Positions 7,603-16,398 of a stretch of DNA of 45,191 bases are shown one piece after another. Source of the stretch: an uncultured Clostridia bacterium (lineage in GTDB: Bacteria; Bacillota; Clostridia; Oscillospirales; Oscillospiraceae); NCBI GenBank assembly GCA_946407675.1, contig CAMJPK010000004.1, positions 1-45,191 of the forward strand. Direction: 5' to 3'. A model generated the notes under the pieces. That model saw only the letters and a program-made list of their open reading frames with translations. It did no database searches and was not told the DNA's origin. The position numbers and the translations under genes were made by a program. Position 1 is the first letter of the stretch, and the number at the start of each line of letters is the position of its first letter.

Positions 7603-9063
7603 TTATTTCTTCAGCCCCATCGCGAGCTTGACGACGTTGTAGGCCCCGTCGTAAAGCCCGACGGCCTTGTTGACGCAGATGGCCTCGCACATGGCGCGCA
7701 GCGTCGTGTCCTCGTCGAGGAAGAGGTCCAGCATCTGGATCGTGTGCGGGATGTCCTCGCACTCCAGCGTGCCGTCGCCCATCTCGGCGGAGTGGATCGC
7801 GCCCCACTTTTCGTGGCCGCCGATGCGCTGGATGAAGAGCTTCGGGATCGGGTAGAAGGCCAGCTCGCTGGGCTTTGTCACCAGCACGTCCGCCGAGCGC
7901 ATCAGCGCATTCGTGCAGTAGACCGCCTCGAAGATATCCTTGTGGCAGAAGACGTGCACGCCCTCCACCGGCCCCTCGATTGCGTCCTCGGCAAAGGCGC
8001 GCGTTTTCTCCCACTCGTCAAAGCGGACGGTGCTCAGCGCCTCCAGCCCGGGGACGGCCTGGCAGAGATAGTCCCAGACGTTGCGGTAGTCGCCGATGTT
8101 CACATATACCGCGGCGCGCTTTTCCTTGATCGCGGGCATCAGGTGCTGCAAAATCGCGGCGAAGGTCTCCTTCTGCGCGCCCGCGCCGCCGATCGTCAGT
8201 AAAAAGCGCATCGGCGCGCCCTCCGCCTTGCGGCGCAGACGCATCTCACAGTCGGCCTCGATGTTGGCGACCAGCTCGTGATCGATGTAGTGCCCGGTGT
8301 AGACCAGCGCATCCGCGGGCATCGGGCGCAAAACGTCCTTGCCGCGCATGCCGTTTAAGATGCGGTAGCCCTGATAGGACTGGCGCGTCTGGATCGTGTG
8401 GACCGCGCCCTCGGCCAGGTGCAGCGCCATCGGCCAGTTGTCCGGGATCGCGTTGACGACGTAGCGCATGCCGGCGTGGTTCGCGGCCTGCGCGGGCCAG
8501 ACGTGCGTGCCGATGACGGGGATCTCCTTCGGCACGTTGCGGAACACCGGCGCCATCAGCTCGGCGTTCTTCTGGTCGGAGGCATTGTAGCTGAGCTTGC
8601 GGAAGCCTTCATAGTTCATCGGCTCCCAGAAGAGCTTGTTGAAGAGCTTGGATTTCTGTGACAGACGTGAGCCCATCGAGTACAGGTCGTTCTGCGCGCT
8701 GATGACCTTGGTGCAGGTCGTCTGCGGGTAGCCGTTTAAGTCCATCCAGTAGGGCTTATAGCCCAGCGCGTTGGCGGCGGAGGCCATCGCCATGGAGATA
8801 CGGTAATGGCCGAAGCCCATGCGGATGTTGCCGACGATGATGCCCTTTTCCAGATCAAAGGCCTCGCCCGCGCCCTCCTCCAGCCGGATGTCCGAAACGC
8901 CGAGGATGTCCCGGAGGCAGGCGTTCGGTACGATGCGTACGGGATAGTTCACGTCGGCGTCGTCGCCGAACTTTTTGGCATACTTCGCTTTGCTGGCCGC
9001 GGCCTTGCGCAGGTCCTTTGCCGCGATCTCATTGCCGAAAATCTCCTTGGAGCGGTCGATCAT
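7603..9063 (-). CDS. GT-B-like glycosyltransferase-related protein
   Basis: A 486-residue soluble protein that I cannot place in a named family with certainty. Residues near 75-110 (GNIRMGFGHYRISMAMASA followed by LGYKPYWMDL) resemble the N-terminal glycine-rich, GH-containing loop of GT-B enzymes such as MurG and monogalactosyldiacylglycerol synthase. Near residue 285 LLTIGGAGAQ resembles the inter-domain nucleotide-sugar region, and VLVTKPSELAFYPIPKLFI near 405-425 resembles the C-terminal donor-binding stretch. This supports a two-domain glycosyltransferase fold; donor and acceptor are unknown. AAGGAG sits 8 nt before the ATG at 9063; another ATG at 9069 has a 2-nt spacer and is less likely. 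It follows the GH2 gene by 12 bp and is presumably co-transcribed and translationally coupled to it. Confidence 0.65.
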   Translation of the reverse strand: MIDRSKEIFGNEIAAKDLRKAAASKAKYAKKFGDDADVNYPVRIVPNACLRDILGVSDIRLEEGAGEAFDLEKGIIVGNIRMGFGHYRISMAMASAANALGYKPYWMDLNGYPQTTCTKVISAQNDLYSMGSRLSQKSKLFNKLFWEPMNYEGFRKLSYNASDQKNAELMAPVFRNVPKEIPVIGTHVWPAQAANHAGMRYVVNAIPDNWPMALHLAEGAVHTIQTRQSYQGYRILNGMRGKDVLRPMPADALVYTGHYIDHELVANIEADCEMRLRRKAEGAPMRFLLTIGGAGAQKETFAAILQHLMPAIKEKRAAVYVNIGDYRNVWDYLCQAVPGLEALSTVRFDEWEKTRAFAEDAIEGPVEGVHVFCHKDIFEAVYCTNALMRSADVLVTKPSELAFYPIPKLFIQRIGGHEKWGAIHSAEMGDGTLECEDIPHTIQMLDLFLDEDTTLRAMCEAICVNKAVGLYDGAYNVVKLAMGLKK

Positions 9064-9075
9064 TTCCATCTCTCC

Positions 9076-11532
9076 TTACTGTGTTTTGATGATAAAGCGG
9101 AACGCCACGGGCTCCGTCTGCTCGGTTTTCAGCCAGACGGTCGCCTCGCCGGGTTCCCCCGTCGTTTTCAGATAGACGCCGCCGAGCCCGCCGCGCAGCG
9201 TCGCGCGCTGCGGACCGATGAGCGCCAGCGGGCCGCTGACCTCCACATCGACCGCGCCGAAGAAGAAGGGGACGACGTTGCCGAACTGGTCGGTGACGGC
9301 AAGACGCAGCAGCGCCACATCGTAGGTCGCGCCGTGGCGCAGCACCGTGTGGCTGGGCGTGACCGCGAGCTTCAGCGCCGTCACCGCGCTGCGGCGGACG
9401 CTCTTCACGACCGCGCCGTTTTTCACCGCGTCGAAGCGGAATTCCGTCGCGCGCGCGCCCCAGTCGCCGATGTACTTGCCGTAGAGCGCGTAGGCGTCCT
9501 CAAACTTCATGCCGTAGCGCGTCATTAAGATTCCCGCCTTTGCCATGATGTGCGGCGGCAGGTGCGCAAAGCCGAAGCGCGCGGAATAGTTCAAAATCTC
9601 CTTTACCAGCTTTGCCTGCTGCGGCGGGAAATGCTCCTCCACGGTCAGCTGGTCGCCGATGAAGTCGTCGATCTCGATGGGCGGGCGCTCCATGTGGGGA
9701 TAGGGGGAGTCCTTGTGCGTATAGCGGCGGATGAAGCGGTCGTTTTTGTACAGCCGCAGCTCGTCAGCGTTCGTCATGACGAACACGCGGCCGCGGTTGC
9801 TCGCCGCCTGCTCGCCGAGGTCCATCGCCGAGGTGACGCACAGCACGGGCGTTTCGTCCTGCCGCGCGGCATAGATCGCCGCGGCGACCTTTGGGTTGCG
9901 GAACATGTCCATAACGCCGTGGTAGCAGATGCGGTCGCCGCTGCCGAAGTCCTTGTGCGTGTTGTAGTCGAACATGCACCAGCCGAAGGAGCCGGCGATG
10001 TCCTCCTGCGCCGCCACGGCGTCCAGCACCGCGGCGTGGCGGAGCGCGTGCTCGGTGCGGTGCGCTTCGCTGTCAAAGGTCTTGGTCGGGAACATGTGGC
10101 CGCAGTACTCCGTGACGAGATACGGCTTGGCCGCGTCGGAGGTCACGGCCTTCTTCTTTTCGCAGCCGGGGCTCTGCCCGTCGTGCACAAAGTCGTTGTA
10201 GGTGTAAACGTCCTCAAGTAAATTGCTTTTCTTGATGCAGCGCACGCCGCCGGTCGCGCGCGTCGGGTCGAGGGTGTGCGCTGCGGCGTTTGTCGCGGTA
10301 TAGAGCGCGTCGTCGTCCGCCGATTCGTTGATGCGCACGCCCCAGAGAATGATCGAGGGGTGGTTGCGGTACTGCCGTACCATGTCCTCCGTGTTGCGCA
10401 GCGCCTGATGCTTCCACGCATCGCCGCCGATGTGCTGCCAGCCGGGGATCTCCGTGAAGACGAGCAGCCCCAGCTCGTCGCAGCGGTCGATAAAGTGCTG
10501 CGACTGGGGATAGTGGGAGGTGCGCACGGCATTGCAGCCCAGCTCGTTTTTCAGGATTTCGGCGTCCAGCCGCTGCATGGAGCGGGGCATGGCGTAGCCG
10601 ACGTAGGGGTAGCTCTGATGGCGGTTGAGGCCGACGAGCTTCAGCTTGCGCCCGTTGAGCCAGAAGCCGTCCTGCTTCCATTCGGCGCGGCGGAAGCCGA
10701 TGCGCGTCTCCACGCAGTCCAGCACCTCGCCGCCGCGCAGCAGCGCGGTCTCCAGCGTGTAGAGCCGGGGGGCATCCACGTCCCAAAGCCCGACGTCCGG
10801 CGCGGGAAAGTCAAAGCGTTCGCCGTCGCCGCCGCGGACGGGCGCGAGCTGCTCCGTCACGAGCATGCCGCCGCCGTCGCGCAGACGCCAGCGCAGGGTG
10901 CAGCCCTCCGATGCGCCGGTCAGCGTCACGGTCCCGGTGACGGCGCCGGTGAAGCGCTGCTCCACCGCCAGCGCGCGGCGCACGTCCCGGCGCCGGCTGC
11001 TGCCCAGCAGCGGGAGGGACGCCGGCACGGACGGGCAGGCGAAGACATCCGCAATGGAGACGGCCTCGCAGACGTCCAGCCAGACCTCGCGATAGAGGCC
11101 GCCGTAGGTCATATAGTCGATGACAAGGCCAAAGGGCGGCAGGTCAAGCGTCTCGCGGCTGTCCACGCGGATCGCCAACAGCGCGCTCCCGCCCGGCTCC
11201 AGCGCCTGCGTGAGCTCCACGCGGAAGGCGGTGTAGCCGCAGGCATGCGCGGCGAGCTTTTCCCCGTTTACGAACACCTCGGCGGCATGACCGGCGGCGC
11301 CCACATTCAGCCAGACGCGCTTGCCGCGCCAGGCCTCCGGGACGTCGATGCGCCGGCGGTAGCCGCAGTCCATCTGATAGATGTGCTCGTCAAAATAGTC
11401 ATAGGGCGTTTCGGCGCAGGTGTGCGGCAGCGACACGCGCACCGTGTCCGCAAGCGCGTCGCCGCGCGCGAACGCCGTGCAGAAGCGCTGCGTGAACTCC
11501 CAGTCAAAATTGCAGTCGATCCTTTGACGCAT
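9076..11532 (-). CDS. Glycoside hydrolase family 2 protein (beta-galactosidase/beta-glucuronidase type)
   Basis: An 818-residue cytoplasmic-type enzyme. The sugar-binding jelly roll (about 10-160, with YRRRIDVPEAWRGKRVWLNV and TYGGLYREVWL), the immunoglobulin-like domain (about 180-285) and the TIM barrel (about 290-560) are in the order typical for GH2. ILWGVRINES contains the expected acid/base Glu403 and YLVTEYCGHM the expected nucleophile Glu475. The C-terminal 230 residues form extra beta-rich domains. Substrate (galactoside, glucuronide or mannoside) cannot be fixed from these motifs. The start at 11532 has AGAGGTGAT upstream; the frame is open to 11649 but crosses the promoter. First gene of a two-gene unit with the glycosyltransferase-like protein and divergent from the NhaC-type antiporter gene. 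Confidence 0.92.
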   Translation of the reverse strand: MRQRIDCNFDWEFTQRFCTAFARGDALADTVRVSLPHTCAETPYDYFDEHIYQMDCGYRRRIDVPEAWRGKRVWLNVGAAGHAAEVFVNGEKLAAHACGYTAFRVELTQALEPGGSALLAIRVDSRETLDLPPFGLVIDYMTYGGLYREVWLDVCEAVSIADVFACPSVPASLPLLGSSRRRDVRRALAVEQRFTGAVTGTVTLTGASEGCTLRWRLRDGGGMLVTEQLAPVRGGDGERFDFPAPDVGLWDVDAPRLYTLETALLRGGEVLDCVETRIGFRRAEWKQDGFWLNGRKLKLVGLNRHQSYPYVGYAMPRSMQRLDAEILKNELGCNAVRTSHYPQSQHFIDRCDELGLLVFTEIPGWQHIGGDAWKHQALRNTEDMVRQYRNHPSIILWGVRINESADDDALYTATNAAAHTLDPTRATGGVRCIKKSNLLEDVYTYNDFVHDGQSPGCEKKKAVTSDAAKPYLVTEYCGHMFPTKTFDSEAHRTEHALRHAAVLDAVAAQEDIAGSFGWCMFDYNTHKDFGSGDRICYHGVMDMFRNPKVAAAIYAARQDETPVLCVTSAMDLGEQAASNRGRVFVMTNADELRLYKNDRFIRRYTHKDSPYPHMERPPIEIDDFIGDQLTVEEHFPPQQAKLVKEILNYSARFGFAHLPPHIMAKAGILMTRYGMKFEDAYALYGKYIGDWGARATEFRFDAVKNGAVVKSVRRSAVTALKLAVTPSHTVLRHGATYDVALLRLAVTDQFGNVVPFFFGAVDVEVSGPLALIGPQRATLRGGLGGVYLKTTGEPGEATVWLKTEQTEPVAFRFIIKTQ

Positions 11533-11533
11533 A

Positions 11534-11549
11534 CGATCACCTCTGATCG
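11534..11549. promoter_or_regulatory. Palindrome over the ribosome binding site of the GH2 gene
   Basis: CGATCA-cctc-TGATCG is a perfect 6-bp inverted repeat with a 4-bp centre, placed between the -10 box at 11552-11557 and the start codon and covering the Shine-Dalgarno sequence. It could be a repressor site just downstream of the promoter or a small hairpin masking the ribosome binding site. Confidence 0.4.
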
Positions 11550-11551
11550 CA

Positions 11552-11580
11552 ATTATACCGGACCTGCCGGGAAAAGGCAA
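11552..11580 (-). promoter_or_regulatory. Promoter of the GH2 / glycosyltransferase unit
   Basis: On the minus strand TTGCCT (11580-11575) and TATAAT (11557-11552) are separated by 17 bp, with the start codon about 20 nt downstream. Confidence 0.75.
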
Positions 11581-11631
11581 TGCGTCAAGCGCGAAAACGG
11601 GCGCCTTTTCGAAGAAAATGGGGCGGATTGC

Positions 11632-11660
11632 TTGACAAAGCCCCCGCACGCGGCTATACT
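11632..11660 (+). promoter_or_regulatory. Promoter of the NhaC-type antiporter gene
   Basis: TTGACA (11632-11637) and TATACT (11655-11660) are separated by 17 bp, close to full consensus. A leader of about 40 nt with GGGAGG follows before the ATG at 11708. Confidence 0.8.
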
Positions 11661-11707
11661 CTAGTGCATCATTAACGCGCTAAATTATCACACCGGGAGG
11701 GTTCCAT

Positions 11708-13255
11708 ATGGTAGGTACATTTTGGGCGCTCGTTCCTCCGATCCTCGCCATCGTTCTGGCGCTGATCACCAAGGAGGCCTATTCCTCGCTGTTCATCGGC
11801 GTGGTCGTGGGCGCGCTGTTCGTGTCCGGCGGCTCCGTGGTTGGGGCGCTGAACGCGCTTATCAGCGACGGCGACGCGCCCGGCGGCATGATCGCCGCCG
11901 TGGCCGGCAACGCCGGCATCTTCATCTTCCTCGTCCTGCTCGGCATCATCGTCGCGCTGGTCAACCAGTCCGGCGGCTCGGCGGCCTTCGGGCGCTGGGC
12001 GGAGAAGAACATCAAGTCCCGCGTCGGCGCCATGCTGGCGACCTTCTTCCTCGGCGTCCTGATCTTCATTGACGACTATTTCAACTGCCTGACCGTCGGC
12101 TCGGTCATGCGTCCGGTCACGGACAGCCACAGGATCTCCCGCGCAAAGCTGGCCTACCTGATCGACGCGACCGCCGCGCCGGTGTGCATGATCGCCCCGG
12201 TGTCCTCGTGGGCGGCGGCGGTGTCCGCCACGGCGGACAAACTGGGCACCGGCATCTCCGGCATCCAGCTTTTCATCCGCGCCATCCCCTACAACTTCTA
12301 TTCGCTTTTGACCTTCGTGTTCATCATCGCCATTGTGTGCATGAAGTTCGACTACGGCCCGATGAAACTGCACGAGATGGCCGCGCTGCTCGAGGGCAAG
12401 CTCGGCGAGCAGGAGGGCGGCGAGGAGAGCAAGGGCAACCCGAAGGGCAGGGTCCTCGACCTGATCCTTCCGGTCGTCGTCCTCATCATCTGCTGCACGC
12501 TCGGCATGCTCTACGTCGGCGGCTTCTTCGGCACCGACTGGTGGGGCGGAACGGACTGCGCCGGCGACTTCATCGGCGCCTTCGGCAACACGGACGCCTT
12601 CGTCGGCCTGCCGTGGGGCTCCATCATCGCGCTGGTCGTCATCGTCATCTATTATCTCTGCCGCCGCACCATCTCCTTCAAGGACGCGATGGCCTGCGTG
12701 CCCAAGGGCTTCATCTCGATGGTCCCCGCCATGACGATCCTGACGCTGGCCGTCTCGCTGAAGAACATGACGAGCGCGCTCGGCGCGGCCGCCTTTGTGA
12801 AGGGCGTCATGGAGGGCGCGGCGTCGGGGCTGTACAGCATGCTGCCCGCCGTCATCTTCATCGTGGCCTGCGTGCTGGCCTTTGCCTCCGGCACAAGCTG
12901 GGGCACCTTCGGCATCCTGATCCCCATTGTCACCGCCGTCTTCCCCGGCGACAGCAAGCTGCTGATCATCGGTATCTCCGCCTGCCTCGCCGGCGCCGTC
13001 TGCGGCGACCACTGCTCGCCCATCTCCGATACGACCATCATGGCCTCCGCCGGCGCGCAGATCGAGCACATCAACCACGTGTCCACACAGCTGCCCTACG
13101 CGATCACCGTCGCGGCGGTCAGCTTCGTGACCTACATCTTCGCGGGCTTCATCCAGAACGCGATCGTCTCGCTTCTGATCGGCGTTGTGCTCACGGTCGC
13201 GACGCTGTTCGTCATCCGCAGCGTCACGAAGAAGAAGGACGCCGCAAAGGAATAA
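11708..13255 (+). CDS. Na+/H+ antiporter NhaC-family membrane protein
   Basis: A 515-residue polytopic protein with about a dozen hydrophobic segments. The opening GTFWALVPPILAIVLALITKE followed by an SLFIGV segment, the IDDYFNCLTVG motif near residues 119-129 and GDHCSPISDTTIMAS near 434-450 are hallmarks of the NhaC family. These exchange Na+ for H+ or, in relatives, malate/lactate or other anions, so the substrate is not certain. It has its own promoter, a GGGAGG ribosome binding site 7 nt from the ATG and a strong terminator, hence a single-gene transcript with possible read-through into the spoVAC-like gene. Divergent from the GH2 gene. Confidence 0.92.
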   Translation: MVGTFWALVPPILAIVLALITKEAYSSLFIGVVVGALFVSGGSVVGALNALISDGDAPGGMIAAVAGNAGIFIFLVLLGIIVALVNQSGGSAAFGRWAEKNIKSRVGAMLATFFLGVLIFIDDYFNCLTVGSVMRPVTDSHRISRAKLAYLIDATAAPVCMIAPVSSWAAAVSATADKLGTGISGIQLFIRAIPYNFYSLLTFVFIIAIVCMKFDYGPMKLHEMAALLEGKLGEQEGGEESKGNPKGRVLDLILPVVVLIICCTLGMLYVGGFFGTDWWGGTDCAGDFIGAFGNTDAFVGLPWGSIIALVVIVIYYLCRRTISFKDAMACVPKGFISMVPAMTILTLAVSLKNMTSALGAAAFVKGVMEGAASGLYSMLPAVIFIVACVLAFASGTSWGTFGILIPIVTAVFPGDSKLLIIGISACLAGAVCGDHCSPISDTTIMASAGAQIEHINHVSTQLPYAITVAAVSFVTYIFAGFIQNAIVSLLIGVVLTVATLFVIRSVTKKKDAAKE

Positions 13256-13305
13256 ACCCGCGTCACGGTCCGGCATGCAGACAAAGTGTCGACAGCTTGA
13301 AAACG

Positions 13306-13338
13306 TGCAGCGCCCCGTCGGGGCGCTGCATATTTTTG
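13306..13338 (+). terminator. Terminator after the NhaC-family gene
   Basis: A perfect 11-bp stem (TGCAGCGCCCC / GGGGCGCTGCA, arms 13306-13316 and 13320-13330) with a 3-nt loop is followed by TATTTTTG, a classical intrinsic terminator. Confidence 0.9.
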
Positions 13339-13379
13339 CGTCGCATGGAAATACTAGGCGCAAAGGAGTTGGTAGTTCC

Positions 13380-13814
13380 ATGCAGATGTCCAACGAGGAA
13401 TACGCCGCGCTCGTCCGGGCGCGGATGCCCCAAAGCCCGTTCTGGCCCGACGTGGGAAAGGCCTTCGTCATCGGCGGGCTGATCTGCTGCCTCGGGCAGG
13501 GGTTCACGGAGCTGTACAAGGCGCTGGGCGCGACGGCGGAGGACGCGGGGGCGTGGTGCAGCGTCACAATGGTGTTCCTCGGCGCGCTGTCCACCGGGCT
13601 CGGCTTCTATGACGACCTCGCGCGCCACGGCGGTGCGGGGACGCTGGTGCCGATCACCGGCTTCGCCAACGCCGTGGCCAGCCCGGCGCTGGAGTTCAAG
13701 ACCGAGGGCATGGTCGCCGGGCTCGCGGCGAAAATCTTCATCATCGCCGGGCCGGTCATCACCTTCGGCATCCTCGCCAGCGCCATCTACGGCGTGATAT
13801 TGCTGTGCATCTAA
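13380..13814 (+). CDS. spoVAC: Stage V sporulation protein AC-like (SpoVAC family)
   Basis: A 144-residue integral membrane protein. Segments KAFVIGGLICCLGQG (about 24-38), TGLGFYDDLARHGGAGTLVPITGFANAVASPALEFKTEG (split across about 78-117) and KIFIIAGPVITFG match the SpoVAC pattern closely. SpoVA proteins form the inner spore membrane channel for dipicolinic acid uptake and release. In most Firmicutes spoVAC stands next to spoVAD and spoVAE; here neither is present, as the next gene is a convergent thioesterase. AAGGAG lies 11 nt before the ATG at 13380 (a second ATG two codons on is an alternative). It may be expressed by read-through of the terminator at 13306-13338 or from an unseen forespore (sigma-G) promoter. 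A 19-bp stem terminator follows immediately. Confidence 0.88.
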   Translation: MQMSNEEYAALVRARMPQSPFWPDVGKAFVIGGLICCLGQGFTELYKALGATAEDAGAWCSVTMVFLGALSTGLGFYDDLARHGGAGTLVPITGFANAVASPALEFKTEGMVAGLAAKIFIIAGPVITFGILASAIYGVILLCI

Positions 13815-13856
13815 TGAAACCGCATCCCGCAGCTTACGCTGCGGGATGCGGTTTCA
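13815..13856. terminator. Bidirectional terminator with a 19-bp perfect stem
   Basis: Arms 13815-13833 and 13838-13856 (TGAAACCGCATCCCGCAGC and its exact complement) enclose a TTAC loop and fill the whole gap between the convergent spoVAC-like and thioesterase genes. It ends both transcripts. Confidence 0.9.
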
Positions 13857-13858
13857 AC

Positions 13859-14572
13859 TTATTTGCGCAGCTCCATCAGCGTGCAGACCGTTCCGTCCGC
13901 CGCGGCGATGGTGAAGCGCCAGCCATCCTCTGCGGCGGCGCGCCGGATCTCCGGGCGGCTGTCCGCGCGGACCGGGGCGCGGTAGACGATCCGCAGACAG
14001 CGGAAATCGTCCGCGCGATAGGCCGCCTCCGGCAGCGCTTCGAGCGCAAGGGAGATATAGCGCGTATTGTGCACGTGCCCGTTGTAGTCGATGTCGCTGC
14101 GGCGCAGCGCGACGGGCAGCACCACGTCGTACGCCTCCGGCTCGCGCAGCCGCGGCGCGTCGTCGGGGAAAACGCGCTCGGCCTCCGGCTCATAGGCGCG
14201 CGTCAGCTTGTCGCTGATGCGGACCATCTTCTGCGCCCGGACGTCCACCAGCGCAAAGCGCGCCGTTGCGCGCAGGAACTCCTGCCCCTCGCCGTCCGTG
14301 ACGAGGAAATCGCGGTCGGTCGTGACCGCGGAGGCCTTTCCGCGCGACCAGGTCCGCAGGCGCAGCGGTACAAACGGCGCCGGACGGCGCGTGACGGCGA
14401 CGCGCCAATCCAGCAGCATCCAGGCGACGCCGCCGGCGGCCACCGAATCGGATACGCGCATGGCGTGATGCGCTCCGATGTTCTCCAGAATCTGCAGGAT
14501 CGCCTCATAGGACAGGCGTCCGGCGCGGTCGTAGTCGTCGAGCCGGGGCAGGTATTCTTCCGTGAAAAACAT
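13859..14572 (-). CDS. Acyl-ACP thioesterase (FatA/TesA plant-type, double hotdog)
   Basis: A 237-residue cytoplasmic protein with two hotdog-like halves. The first half begins YLPRLDDYDRAGRLSYEAIL and the second contains DIDYNGHVHNTRY at residues 160-172, the Asp-Asn-His pattern of bacterial and plant acyl-ACP thioesterases (about 240-250 residues). It would release free fatty acids from acyl carrier protein and so set chain length or supply fatty acids. It is the last gene of the long ABC-transporter run, 9 bp after the MBL-fold gene, and is likely co-transcribed; the link between fatty acid release and the transporter is not evident. It ends directly at the strong terminator. Confidence 0.88.
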   Translation of the reverse strand: MFFTEEYLPRLDDYDRAGRLSYEAILQILENIGAHHAMRVSDSVAAGGVAWMLLDWRVAVTRRPAPFVPLRLRTWSRGKASAVTTDRDFLVTDGEGQEFLRATARFALVDVRAQKMVRISDKLTRAYEPEAERVFPDDAPRLREPEAYDVVLPVALRRSDIDYNGHVHNTRYISLALEALPEAAYRADDFRCLRIVYRAPVRADSRPEIRRAAAEDGWRFTIAAADGTVCTLMELRK

Positions 14573-14581
14573 AGAAACCCC

Positions 14582-15267
14582 TTATTCGCTCATCAGGAAG
14601 GTCGCGCAGCCAACGTTGTAGGCGCGCAGGGGGGTGCCGCGCATGTCGCAGGGCTCCCACGTGACCTGATGCGCGAGCATGCGCTCCGCGCCGAGGGCCA
14701 GCTTTGCGATCTGCGCCGGCTCCACCGGAAACGCGCCGTGGGCGGGCCAGATCGCGTCGAACTCGCCGGTGCGCCGCTGGAGCTTGCGCAGACTGTTCAG
14801 GTATTGCCGCAGGTCGCGCCCCGGGCCGAACATGAAGATGCGCCCGGTCTGTATGGGGTCGCCGCTGATGAGCGCGCGGCGGCTGCGGTCGAGCACGGCG
14901 ATGCTCCCCGGCGTGTGGCCGGGCAGCTCGATGATCTCCAGCGGACGGCCGCCGAGGTCAAGCGTGTCGCCCTCGCGCACGGGGACGATCTCGCCGCCGC
15001 CGCCGAAGGCGTGGTAATTGTCCGCCTCGTCGGGGTGCATGTAAAACGAGGGAAAGGCGGCGTTGCCCGCGATGTGGTCGGGGTCGCCGTGGGTATTCAG
15101 CAGCTTCACGGGCTTGTCGGTGAGCCCCTCGGCGATCTCGCGGGCATTTTGTAGCGTCATGCCGGTGTCGACGAGCAGCGCGCTGTCCGTGCCGGCGAGC
15201 AGGTAGCAGCGCACCATGCCATCCTCGATGCGCCAGGTCTGCGCGTCAATTGGAATGATCTCGGGAT

Positions 15268-15271
<4 letters not shown>
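14582..15271 (-). CDS. Metallo-beta-lactamase-fold hydrolase
   Basis: A 229-residue cytoplasmic protein with the metal-binding motif HGDPDH at residues 61-66, an upstream ALLVDTG strand, and later [10 protein letters not shown] and ISGDPI, all in the order of glyoxalase II-type MBL hydrolases. Substrate is unknown; related proteins cleave thioesters, lactones or phosphoesters. The start codon overlaps the stop of the MalK-type gene by ATGA, which indicates translational coupling, and the thioesterase gene follows 9 bp downstream. Confidence 0.88.
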
Positions 15272-16392
<1,121 letters not shown>

Positions 16393-16398
16393 ATCTCT

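Noticed and set aside
13815-13856. 19-bp perfect palindrome considered as a mobile-element end or attachment site
   Set aside because: It exactly fills the gap between two convergent genes and is best explained as a bidirectional terminator; no second copy was seen.
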